From contig JACNKY010000321.1 of assembly GCA_014381795.1 (NCBI GenBank), forward strand, positions 1-6,044: a stretch of 6,044 nucleotides of DNA, read 5' to 3'. Position numbers and translations under genes: made by a program. A model generated the notes under the pieces. That model ran no database searches and was not told where the DNA came from. It saw only the letters and a program-made list of their open reading frames with translations. Source of the stretch: Pseudomonadota bacterium (GTDB lineage: Bacteria; SAR324; NAC60-12). Shown here in pieces: positions 1-6,017 of this stretch; the first letter of the stretch is position 1; the number at the start of each line of letters is the position of its first letter.

Positions 1-731
1 CTGATTGTTCCAGGTTCCAAATTGTCAGTAATTTCACCAATTTCCGCCAGCAAGTCAGCAGGTTTAAAAATTCCTAGTTTACCTCCTGTGCGTTTAGCGC
101 TGGAATCCGCAGAATGTTGCTTTGCCAGTTCTTCAAAACTAACTCCGCTTTCGAATGCCAACCGAATTGTCTTAACTTTGGACTGAACTTCTGTAGTTGA
201 ACCCTGCAAAAGTATCTGTGCCAAACCTACTTTACGTTCCTTGCGCAGTTGTTGTTTACAAAAAAGTTCTATTTCCGCTGCTTCCAGTCTAATTCTTGAT
301 TCAACTTCACGGCTGATAACGTGCTGTTTTTTAAATTCACGGGCAAGTTGTTCCTTTAAGTCTTCTTCTGCATAAACCTCTAACAATTGTGGTTGGTCAG
401 CAGCCAGACGATCCAAACGTGATTCTATTTCCTTTGCTCCGGGGGTAATTTTTAAAGCTTCCGCACGGTCCAAGAGTAGCATTTCCTGCACCAGATTAGT
501 CAGCAGTTCTTTAGCCTCTTCGGTCTGTGTTTTTTCCACAGATGTTTCGCGTGCCTTTAGTGCCGTCGCTACATCCTGCGCTTCTGTACGTGTGAGCATC
601 TGGCTGTTGACGATCAGATAGATACGATCAAGCACCAGCACTTGTGCATGTGAGGGTGTGACAAAAAAACCTATACTTAAAGAAATGAAAACTAATAAAA
701 AACGTGAGATATTGTTAAAGTGCATAATCAT
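1..731 (-). CDS. SurA-like periplasmic peptidyl-prolyl cis-trans isomerase (parvulin type), C-terminus beyond window edge
   Basis: The visible part is 243 residues from the ATG at 731. Residues 1-29 are a signal peptide (hydrophobic core, then S-H-A before Q30), so the protein is periplasmic. Next comes a SurA_N-like segment opening with DRIYLIVNSQ (about 35-44), followed by charged helices to about 165. From 168 a rotamase PpiC/parvulin domain begins: VGLAQILLQ (168-176), FEELAKQHSAD (199-209), GGKLGIF (216-222) and LEPGTI (238-243). This order matches SurA/PpiD-type chaperones, which help outer-membrane proteins fold. SurA is usually about 430 aa, so a sizeable part, perhaps a second parvulin domain, may be missing. 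Two in-frame ATGs are possible, at 731 and 725; neither has a clear Shine-Dalgarno. The start lies inside the end of the upstream gene (17 or 11 nt overlap), so translation is probably coupled. The family is clear, but the neighbours are not the lptD-surA-pdxA context of E. coli, so orthology to surA is unproven. Confidence 0.87.
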   Translation of the reverse strand, partial: MIMHFNNISRFLLVFISLSIGFFVTPSHAQVLVLDRIYLIVNSQMLTRTEAQDVATALKARETSVEKTQTEEAKELLTNLVQEMLLLDRAEALKITPGAKEIESRLDRLAADQPQLLEVYAEEDLKEQLAREFKKQHVISREVESRIRLEAAEIELFCKQQLRKERKVGLAQILLQGSTTEVQSKVKTIRLAFESGVSFEELAKQHSADSSAKRTGGKLGIFKPADLLAEIGEITDNLEPGTI

Positions 732-1554
732 TCTGAAGGGTTGCAGTGTGTTTGCGACGTAAATTGAAGGCTTGTTTTTTAAGTTTTTTAAGAGGTAAAC
801 GTGACAGAGTACGTATTTTACTCACGGTCATGCGTTTAAATAAACGATTATCCAAATAATATTCTGTAACTTTAGCATATGTCTGCCAACGGTAGGTTTC
901 ATATTCTTTGAAAACGATTGTTAAATCCAGCGAGCTTCCGTCTTCCTGCCAAATCTTGTTATGCATAGAGGACAATTCGTAGGTTTTAGGATTGAGTAAA
1001 GCATAGTGTCCGGATTCCAAGTTTCCTATGCGTATAAAAACGTGATTATCATCACGAATATGATATGCTACCTCTTTGCTGACAATTCCAAATTCCTGCA
1101 GTGCACTGCTCCGTTTTTTCTCATATCTTGAACGAAAACGTAGTTGACGCGGTAAAATGTCAGCGGTCAAAAAACTGCGGTTGTCATTCAAAGAAATAGA
1201 GAGCAGATCAGCTTCGTTTTCATAATAAAAATGTAATAACCCACCTTGTTCGTCCTGAGTTTCCACCACCAGAATCTTACCGTCTTCCCAATGAATGAGC
1301 TGTTTGTAACTCCGTGCAGGCAGTTCAATTGGACGTGTTGGTATTTCAGCGTCAGCATTTTTTATAAAGGGGTCAAAGACTTGAACAACGGTTTCCATCC
1401 TCGCTTCCTGCCAACTCATGCCCTTCTCCATTTGGAACATTAAATCATCCCAGTCAAGAGGATAAAAAGCGGCGGTTGTGCTACTGAAGTTGAAGAAAAT
1501 TACAAGTAATAATATTGTCGAATTTCTTATTAAAATCAAATATCCTCTTTTCAT
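715..1554 (-). CDS. Exported protein of unknown function, encoded directly before the SurA-like foldase
   Basis: This 279-residue protein has a signal peptide at about residues 1-29 (basic start, core STILLLVIFF, likely cleavage near S-T-T-A-A), so it should be periplasmic or outer-membrane associated. There is no lipobox cysteine. I do not recognise the family. Residues 85-240 alternate short polar and hydrophobic stretches typical of beta strands, and around 190-245 the pattern (NPKTYELSS, then FKEYETYRW, then YYLDNRLFKRMTV) recalls LolA/LolB-like lipoprotein-sorting beta folds; this is a resemblance by eye only. The tail is strongly basic: 13 Lys/Arg between residues 237 and 268 and no acidic residue from 236 to 275. 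Its stop overlaps the start of the SurA-like gene, implying one operon and perhaps a joint role in envelope assembly. The ATG at 1554 has only a weak AGG upstream; an AGAGGA just inside the frame could instead serve a TTG start at codon 6. Coding is confident, function unknown. Confidence 0.85.
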   Translation of the reverse strand: MKRGYLILIRNSTILLLVIFFNFSSTTAAFYPLDWDDLMFQMEKGMSWQEARMETVVQVFDPFIKNADAEIPTRPIELPARSYKQLIHWEDGKILVVETQDEQGGLLHFYYENEADLLSISLNDNRSFLTADILPRQLRFRSRYEKKRSSALQEFGIVSKEVAYHIRDDNHVFIRIGNLESGHYALLNPKTYELSSMHNKIWQEDGSSLDLTIVFKEYETYRWQTYAKVTEYYLDNRLFKRMTVSKIRTLSRLPLKKLKKQAFNLRRKHTATLQNDYAL

Positions 1555-1632
1555 TAATGCCTGTAAATGTTACATTCAAGACTGTCATTTTTTACTGAAA
1601 TGCGCAATCCTGAACCTCTTGGAGTTGCCGAA

Positions 1633-1650
1633 TTTTCAGCATGCTGAAAA
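1633..1650. promoter_or_regulatory. Perfect 18-bp palindrome in the divergent intergenic region (candidate operator)
   Basis: The sequence TTTTCAGCATGCTGAAAA is identical to its own reverse complement. It lies 79 bases from the start codon of the minus-strand exported-protein gene and 58 bases before the ATG of the plus-strand lipoprotein gene, where a shared regulator site would be expected. A possible plus-strand -10 box, TACTAT, sits at 1669-1674, which would place the palindrome over the -35 region; no good -35 hexamer is visible. It is not a terminator, because there is no loop and the arms meet in the middle. Operator function is inferred from symmetry and position. Confidence 0.5.
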
Positions 1651-1697
1651 AGAACGAAGAATCGTCCGTACTATCTTTAAACTCACATCATAAAATC

Positions 1698-1702
1698 TGG
1701 AG
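1698..1702 (+). promoter_or_regulatory. Ribosome binding site that sets the lipoprotein start at 1708
   Basis: TGGAG ends five bases before the ATG at 1708, an ideal spacing. The longer reading would begin at a GTG at 1702, but that codon overlaps this site and has no separate site of its own. The ATG at 1708 is therefore the better start. Confidence 0.7.
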
Positions 1703-1707
1703 TGAAA

Positions 1708-3069
1708 ATGCTAAAAAATAACCTCATTATTTCAACTATACTCAGCCTGATTCTGCTGTTAAGTGGGTGTGCTGCTAAAGAGGTAGCACCTAAACCGGAA
1801 AATTTTCTCACTCTTGCCGATTTAACAGGACGTGTCACTCTTAAAGAGGATTCACCGGGAGCGCGTGTAATCAGGATAAAGGCCAAAGCTTTCATTAAGC
1901 GGAATGACATTCGTGCCGCCAAAGCTAAAGCGATGGAAACAGCTAGTGCCCAGGCAGTTGATGCGATGGTGCGTGAATTGCTGCCGGACGAAGATTACAA
2001 TAATAATTTTGCAGATATAGAAGAATATCTTTCTAAAAATATACAAAAGTACATCGTCAGCAGTGAAGTCAATGATGAGAAAAAAATCTTTGGCGGAAAA
2101 TATTATGGTCTTGATACAGCCCATAAAGTCAACCGACAGAAAGTCCTAGTGGCTCTACAGAAAGACCTCAAACTGATCAACAACAGCGCAAGCACTCTTG
2201 TACCTGTAATTACCGCCAAAAAGAACATTGACCTTTCCAAGTCAGGATTCACTTTCAGTGATTTGGAAGAGGCGTTGATGAACCAGATTCAGACTGATTT
2301 GAATCAACGTGGATTAAGAGCGATGGATTTCCGCAACGCTGTGACTTCTGTACAGACTGATGAAAAAGTAAAAAAACAATTTGCGAAAATTTCCAAAGAA
2401 CAGTTCATGGCAATTGTTTCCGGAAGTGCCGCAGATAAAGCACTGCTCAATACACAGCTCCAAAATGCGGAAGAGTTTTACACAACTGGTCTCAGTTTGT
2501 TGAAACTGATGGCAAAGGTGGTGGTTGAAGTTAACATTTTCGCGGTCAGTGGTAATATCAAAGGTGATATGGCACTTTCAATGAATGTGACTGCAAAGAA
2601 TGTTTCCACCGGACGCGGAGGGGCTTTTGCAAACTCAGTAATCAATGTTGCCAGACGCGGCGGTCCAAGTGTAATACCTTCAGCCATGATTACCGGATTG
2701 GTTAAAGATGCTTATGGAGCAATGGAGGAAGAATTCATTCCACAGATACTCAAGGAAATGTCTACCATCTCAATCGGTGGAAAAAGATTGATTGCCTACG
2801 AATTGGTGCTTAAAGATTTTAGCAGCGCAGAAGTAAGAAAATTGCGGACAAAGCTGAAACAGAGCGGCAGTGACGATTTCCGTTACATCAGTTACGATAA
2901 TTCAGTGCCGACGATTGTGACTATCATTGTCCGGCATGCTGGTAATGTGGAAGATCTTGGTGACAAAATTATGGAAATATTTGACTCTTCCGGAATCAAT
3001 GCGAAGGAACCGATTGTCGCACCGGATTTAACAGACCTTGTTTTTGTACGACTTCCTGATGAAGAGTAA
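1708..3069 (+). CDS. Outer-membrane lipoprotein with FlgT/LPP20-like N-terminal region, function unknown
   Basis: The protein is 453 residues from the ATG at 1708. Residues 1-20 form a lipoprotein signal peptide ending in lipobox L-S-G-C with Cys21 as lipid anchor; Ala22 lacks the Asp retention signal, so outer-membrane sorting is likely. Residues 55-155 show the pattern of the FlgT N-terminal/LPP20-like fold: a strand (RVIRIKAKAFI), a long alanine-rich helix (RAAKAKAMETASAQAVDAM), a helix ending in NIQKYI, then strands and a closing VLVALQKDL. Residues 165-280 look alpha/beta. Residues 281-325 are rich in Gly, Ser and Asn (strand-like KGDMALSMNVTAKN, then a Gly-rich turn). Residues 358-430 form a further alpha/beta unit (IAYELVLKDF through TIVTIIVRHAG to LGDKIMEIF). 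No flagellar gene is nearby, so FlgT itself is not claimed. The lipoprotein gene that follows is 52 bp away with no terminator between them, suggesting an operon. Coding and lipidation are confident; the fold assignment is tentative. Confidence 0.88.
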   Translation: MLKNNLIISTILSLILLLSGCAAKEVAPKPENFLTLADLTGRVTLKEDSPGARVIRIKAKAFIKRNDIRAAKAKAMETASAQAVDAMVRELLPDEDYNNNFADIEEYLSKNIQKYIVSSEVNDEKKIFGGKYYGLDTAHKVNRQKVLVALQKDLKLINNSASTLVPVITAKKNIDLSKSGFTFSDLEEALMNQIQTDLNQRGLRAMDFRNAVTSVQTDEKVKKQFAKISKEQFMAIVSGSAADKALLNTQLQNAEEFYTTGLSLLKLMAKVVVEVNIFAVSGNIKGDMALSMNVTAKNVSTGRGGAFANSVINVARRGGPSVIPSAMITGLVKDAYGAMEEEFIPQILKEMSTISIGGKRLIAYELVLKDFSSAEVRKLRTKLKQSGSDDFRYISYDNSVPTIVTIIVRHAGNVEDLGDKIMEIFDSSGINAKEPIVAPDLTDLVFVRLPDEE

Positions 3070-3121
3070 AACGCTGTCTTACTTAAAATAAAAAACATTA
3101 GCTACAGAAAAAGGAGTTAAA

Positions 3122-3988
3122 ATGCTTAAAATAAAACACACAGCCGCTTGGACAGTATTGAGCCTGCTGATCATGCTGGTTTTTACCGGTTGCGCCAGTA
3201 TCGAAAAAGCAGAGGGCCTGCACCGACAGGGAGAAAAACAGGAAGCTCTTGAGATGGCAATTTCCCTGTTGGAAGATGACAGTGCAAAAGTTCGTTTACG
3301 GGCGGTTAAACTAGTCGGAAAAATAGGAGGACCGAAAGCAGGACCGGCTTTACATCAGAGATTGGCTGAAGAAGATGCACGGGTACATCGTGAGGTTGTG
3401 CGTAATTTGGGTCGTCTAAAGTATGAACCGGCGATAGAAGATCTTGCTGACCTAGTTCCGGAAGCCAGTGCAGATCTTGTGCGTGCGCTTGCAGATGCTT
3501 TCAGGGATTATGGTAAGTCCGGAATTGATATTGTTGTATCACGCTATGACTCACCCAGCCAAAGTTCTAGTCGAGCAGCTTATAAGGATTTGATGATTGC
3601 AATCGGACCTGAAATTGCGGACTCGATCAGCAAGTTGCTAAAAGGGCGTTCATTCTATGATAATCGAGATACTTTTGATATTCTGAGACGCATAAAAAAT
3701 CCACGTGTTGCAACTTTGATGATACCTTATCTTGCGGATGAGGAGGTTGCGGAGCAGGTAATTGAAGCTATGAAACAACTCGGTAGCAATGCGGTTGAGG
3801 CAACAATTACTGCACTCCAGATACAAAAAAAATCCGGAGAACTGCTGGTAACTGAACGTCTAATCCGTATTCTGGGCTTACTCAAAGCCAAGTCAGGAAT
3901 AGATATGCTTGAAGGTTTCAGTCAGCATGACAGCGAACGTATCCGCAATGCAGTCGAACAGTCCCTGTTTCAGATCCGTGGTTTCTAA
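3122..3988 (+). CDS. HEAT-repeat lipoprotein
   Basis: The 288-residue protein starts at an ATG preceded by a strong AAGGAG (3111-3116) with a 5-base spacer. Residues 1-23 are a lipoprotein signal peptide ending F-T-G-C, with Cys24 the likely lipid anchor (Phe at -3 is less usual but tolerated) and Ala25 at +2, compatible with outer-membrane sorting. Residues 25-50 resemble one TPR-like helical pair (AEGLHRQGEKQEALEMAISLL). From about 52 to the C-terminus the protein is paired helices of HEAT/PBS-lyase type, about 30 residues each, roughly seven or eight units; the clearest are 52-84 (DDSAKVRLRAVKLVGKIG), 85-111 (DARVHREVVRNLGRL), 205-232 and 268-288. Such solenoids bind other proteins and have no active site, so a scaffold role at the inner face of the outer membrane is inferred, perhaps with the preceding lipoprotein, with which it probably shares a transcript. 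The binding partner is unknown. Confidence 0.9.
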   Translation: MLKIKHTAAWTVLSLLIMLVFTGCASIEKAEGLHRQGEKQEALEMAISLLEDDSAKVRLRAVKLVGKIGGPKAGPALHQRLAEEDARVHREVVRNLGRLKYEPAIEDLADLVPEASADLVRALADAFRDYGKSGIDIVVSRYDSPSQSSSRAAYKDLMIAIGPEIADSISKLLKGRSFYDNRDTFDILRRIKNPRVATLMIPYLADEEVAEQVIEAMKQLGSNAVEATITALQIQKKSGELLVTERLIRILGLLKAKSGIDMLEGFSQHDSERIRNAVEQSLFQIRGF

Positions 3989-4022
3989 TCCATAACAATT
4001 ATTAAATAGTTGATTATTAAAG

Positions 4023-4064
4023 ATAGTTGGCTTTTAACAGCCTTCTGTCATTTTTCCTAACTAT
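4023..4064 (+). terminator. Weak hairpin after the lipoprotein operon, possible terminator
   Basis: An inner stem GGCT (4029-4032) pairs with AGCC (4039-4042) around a 6-base loop, and an outer ATAGTT (4023-4028) can pair with AACTAT (4059-4064). A run of five or six T follows the inner stem at about 4050. The stem is only 4 bp and the T run is about 8 bases away, so termination would be poor. ATAGTTG also occurs as a direct copy at 4006-4012, so these may be repeat sites rather than a terminator. Confidence 0.25.
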
Positions 4065-4086
4065 TAGAAAAATTTTCTAGAAAATT
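4065..4086. promoter_or_regulatory. Nested palindromes covering the ribosome-binding region of the MlrC-like gene
   Basis: Three copies of TAGAAAA in alternating orientation (4065-4071 forward, 4073-4079 reverse, 4078-4084 forward) create two overlapping symmetric sites: a 15-bp one at 4065-4079 with a central A, and a perfect 16-bp one, AATTTTCTAGAAAATT, at 4071-4086. The second ends three bases before the ATG at 4090 and fills the place where a Shine-Dalgarno should be; none is present. It could be a repressor site or an mRNA structure that controls translation. In such AT-rich DNA, chance symmetry is also possible. Confidence 0.4.
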
Positions 4087-4089
4087 ACT

Positions 4090-5577
4090 ATGAAGATTCT
4101 GATAGCTGGATTCCAGCACGAGACCAACACCTTTGCCCCCACAAAAGCGGATTGGGAAGACTTTGTTCAAGGCGGAGGAATGCCTTGCATGACACATGGC
4201 AGCGATGTGCTGGATTTGCGTGGCATCAACATTCCTATGGGCGGTTTTCTTGAGGCGATGCATGGCACTCCTCATGAGCTGATACCTGTGATTTGGGCCA
4301 GCGCGTGCCCATCTGCGGATGTTACTCGAGACGCTTTTGAGCGGATTGCTGGAAAGATAGTCAAAGCGGCGTCCGAAAAGCGTCCCGATGCGGTCTACCT
4401 TGATATTCATGGTGCTATGGTTGCCGAGCATGTAGATGATGGTGAAGGGGAATTAGTGAGAAGGATACGTCAGGTTGTAGGGCCAAAAGTTCCTATAGTC
4501 TGTAGCTTGGATCTCCATGCTAATGTAACAGAACTGATGTTACAACAGGCTGATGCACTCGTTGCCTACCGCACCTATCCACATGTTGACATGGATGAAA
4601 CAGGTGTGCGAGCTGCTGAATTACTGAAAATGTTCATGGAAGGTGGCAACCGTCTCTCCATGGCATGGAAACGGATACCTTTTCTAATGCCATTGCACGG
4701 ACAATGTACTGAGATGGACCCAGCCAAGAGCACCTATGAGCAGCTCGGATTGTTGGAGCAGGGGAGCATCACTAGCCTGTCTTTCGCTCCTGGATTTCCT
4801 GCAGCGGATTTTCCTGAATGTGGTGGTGTAGTCTGGGGATATGGAACGAATAAGACCGAAATCGAAGCTGCCGTAGATTCGCTGACAAATCACGTTAACG
4901 AAAGGGAAGCGGACTGGTGGATTGATCTCTACAAGCCGGACGAAGCAGTTCAGGAAGCAATGCGTCAGTCAAAGATGGCGGACCGACCGGTGGTAATTGC
5001 GGATACTCAGGACAATCCTGGAGCTGGAGGTAACTCGAACACGACTGGAATGCTACGGGCCCTGGTGAAGAATCAGGCGCAGGACGCAGCGCTTGGGGTG
5101 CTGTTTGATCCTGATGCTGCTAAATCCGCTCACAACACTGGAATTGGAAAAACCATCACACTTGGCTTGGGTGGAGAATTAGCTCTTGGAGATCAACCTT
5201 TTGAAGGCACGTTCACCATAGAACACCTCAGCGATGGTAACCTGACTGTCAAGGGGCCGATGATGAGGGGAGCAAAGATCAGTCTTGGTCCCACTGCGTG
5301 TCTGCGGATCGACGGTATCCGGATTGTTGTTGGTTCAAGCAAGGTTCAAATGCTAGACCGAGAATTGTATCGTGTCGCCGGAGTGGAACCTGAGCAAATG
5401 AAAATTCTGGTTAACAAAAGTTCGGTTCACTTCCGTGCCGATTTTAGTCCTATCGCCCATAGTATTCTCGTTGCGGAATCACCTGGCCCAATGATTGCGG
5501 ATCCAATCAATCTCCCATGGAAACGTCTCACTCCAGGAATTCGTATTCGACCCAACGGACCAATATTTGCGGGGTGA
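4090..5577 (+). CDS. M81-family metallopeptidase, MlrC (microcystinase C)-like
   Basis: The protein is 495 residues, full family length, with no signal peptide, so it is cytoplasmic. The N-terminal MlrC domain (DUF1485) spans about 1-290: FQHETNTF (8-15), GGFLEAM (51-57), YLDIHGAM (103-110), SLDLHANVT (139-147), YRTYPHVDMDETG (160-172) and PLHGQ (201-205). The MlrC C-terminal domain follows: ADTQDNPGAGGNSNTTG (304-320), LFDPDAA (338-344) and VNKSSVHFRADF (441-452). From memory, studies of Sphingomonas MlrC implicated Glu56, His150, Asp184 and His186 in metal binding and catalysis; here Glu55, His107, Asp141 and His143 fit, with the last three at exactly the same spacing (34 and 36). The enzyme should therefore be an active metal-dependent hydrolase. 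Most family members are not in microcystin pathways and their substrates are unknown; a modified peptide or amide is likely, and no mlrA, mlrB or mlrD is nearby. The start matches the usual family N-terminus, although no ribosome binding site is seen. Base composition looks more GC-rich than the upstream genes. Confidence 0.95.
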   Translation: MKILIAGFQHETNTFAPTKADWEDFVQGGGMPCMTHGSDVLDLRGINIPMGGFLEAMHGTPHELIPVIWASACPSADVTRDAFERIAGKIVKAASEKRPDAVYLDIHGAMVAEHVDDGEGELVRRIRQVVGPKVPIVCSLDLHANVTELMLQQADALVAYRTYPHVDMDETGVRAAELLKMFMEGGNRLSMAWKRIPFLMPLHGQCTEMDPAKSTYEQLGLLEQGSITSLSFAPGFPAADFPECGGVVWGYGTNKTEIEAAVDSLTNHVNEREADWWIDLYKPDEAVQEAMRQSKMADRPVVIADTQDNPGAGGNSNTTGMLRALVKNQAQDAALGVLFDPDAAKSAHNTGIGKTITLGLGGELALGDQPFEGTFTIEHLSDGNLTVKGPMMRGAKISLGPTACLRIDGIRIVVGSSKVQMLDRELYRVAGVEPEQMKILVNKSSVHFRADFSPIAHSILVAESPGPMIADPINLPWKRLTPGIRIRPNGPIFAG

Positions 5578-5581
5578 ACTA

Positions 5582-5710
5582 TCCAAGCAAGCTCCGTATT
5601 AATGGCCTCCAACGCAATCCCATGCCGGCATCATTCATATATTTAGGGGCTTTCTCTGGAGTTTTAAAGTGGTCTGGTTTGTGCCATGTCTTACTATCGT
5701 GAGGCTTTGC
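5582..5710 (-). other. 43-codon open stretch on the minus strand, possible gene remnant
   Basis: Between a TGA at 5711-5713 and a TAG at 5579-5581 the minus strand is open. The reading has protein-like content, for example HDSKTWHKPDHFKTPEKAP followed by an MNDAG segment and a basic, hydrophobic end (LRWRPLIRSLLG). The only ATGs lie late in the stretch, there is no ribosome binding site, and I recognise no family. It could be the 3' end of a decayed gene, but a stretch this short also occurs by chance. Confidence 0.15.
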
Positions 5711-5793
5711 TCATCGAATCAGCTAATGCAGCAGTTCAAGATGCAGTCAAAAGAATTAAAGCAACAACTACTGTAAATACAAAATCTACTTAA
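5686..5793 (+). CDS. Doubtful 35-aa open reading frame
   Basis: An ATG at 5686 opens 35 codons (begins MSYYREALLIES, ends VNTKST) rich in Ala, Lys and Thr, with a plausible helix (AAVQDAVKRIKA). The frame is open for six codons before the ATG. No ribosome binding site is close; the nearest GGAG is about 24 bases upstream. It overlaps the minus-strand open stretch, so at most one of the two is likely to be real. It may be a small protein, a gene tail or noise. Confidence 0.15.
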   Translation: MSYYREALLIESANAAVQDAVKRIKATTTVNTKST

Positions 5794-5833
5794 GTGAGTT
5801 GCCACATGGATGCTTATTTTTGTGAAGAGCATC

Positions 5834-5851
5834 AAGACTTAAGAGTCTTTT
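5834..5851 (+). terminator. Possible intrinsic terminator downstream of the MlrC-like gene
   Basis: AAGACT (5834-5839) pairs with AGTCTT (5844-5849) around the loop TAAG and runs into a short T stretch ending at 5851. The stem is 6 bp with two G-C pairs, and the T run is four bases, partly inside the stem. This is weak, and it lies 257 bases past the stop codon. No better candidate is visible in the region. Confidence 0.3.
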
Positions 5852-5975
5852 AACAAAACATCCTGCAAAAATAACTGAAAATATGATTTAAACTAAGCAG
5901 AAAAAACTACATAATTCCTCCATTTTTATCTTCTCCTCGCAAATATCGACTTTTTTAAAAATAAAGTAATTTAAA

Positions 5976-6017
5976 TTTTACCAAAAATGTCGTATTTTTT
6001 ACCACCACTGGTAAAAA
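5976..6017. promoter_or_regulatory. TTTTACCA repeat cluster with a 9-bp inverted repeat, candidate operator at the right edge
   Basis: TTTTACCA occurs at 5976-5983 and 5997-6004, 21 bp apart (two helical turns), and inverted as TGGTAAAA at 6009-6016. The last two form a perfect 9-bp inverted repeat, TTTTTACCA and TGGTAAAAA, around CCAC. Because T precedes the stem and A follows it on both strands, it lacks the U-tail of an intrinsic terminator. A TATAAA at 6026-6031 could be a -10 box of a plus-strand gene beyond the window, with the symmetric site over its -35 region. The role is inferred. Confidence 0.4.

Noticed and set aside
1478..1693. 71-codon plus-strand frame across the divergent gap
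   Set aside because: It begins antisense to the signal peptide of the exported protein and then runs through the intergenic palindrome. Its Leu/Ile/Lys-rich content reflects AT-rich DNA, and no family is recognisable.
1702..1707. GTG start six bases upstream for the 453-aa lipoprotein
   Set aside because: The GTG overlaps the GGAG ribosome binding site, which is correctly spaced for the ATG at 1708.
1852..3098. Several minus-strand frames of 68-90 codons opposite the first lipoprotein gene
   Set aside because: They lack start signals and domains and lie opposite a well-supported gene.
4057..4431. 124-codon minus-strand reading frame
   Set aside because: It lies opposite the start of the MlrC-like gene, has no recognisable domain or signal, and its composition is that of an antisense shadow of a strongly conserved gene.
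5622..5631. ATGCCGGCAT, a 10-bp perfect palindrome after the MlrC-like gene
   Set aside because: It has no loop and no T run, and the symmetry does not extend beyond 10 bp. Sites this short are expected by chance.
5517..5702. 61-codon plus-strand frame across the end of the MlrC-like gene
   Set aside because: It overlaps the conserved C-terminus of the MlrC-like gene in another frame and has no ribosome binding site or recognisable content.
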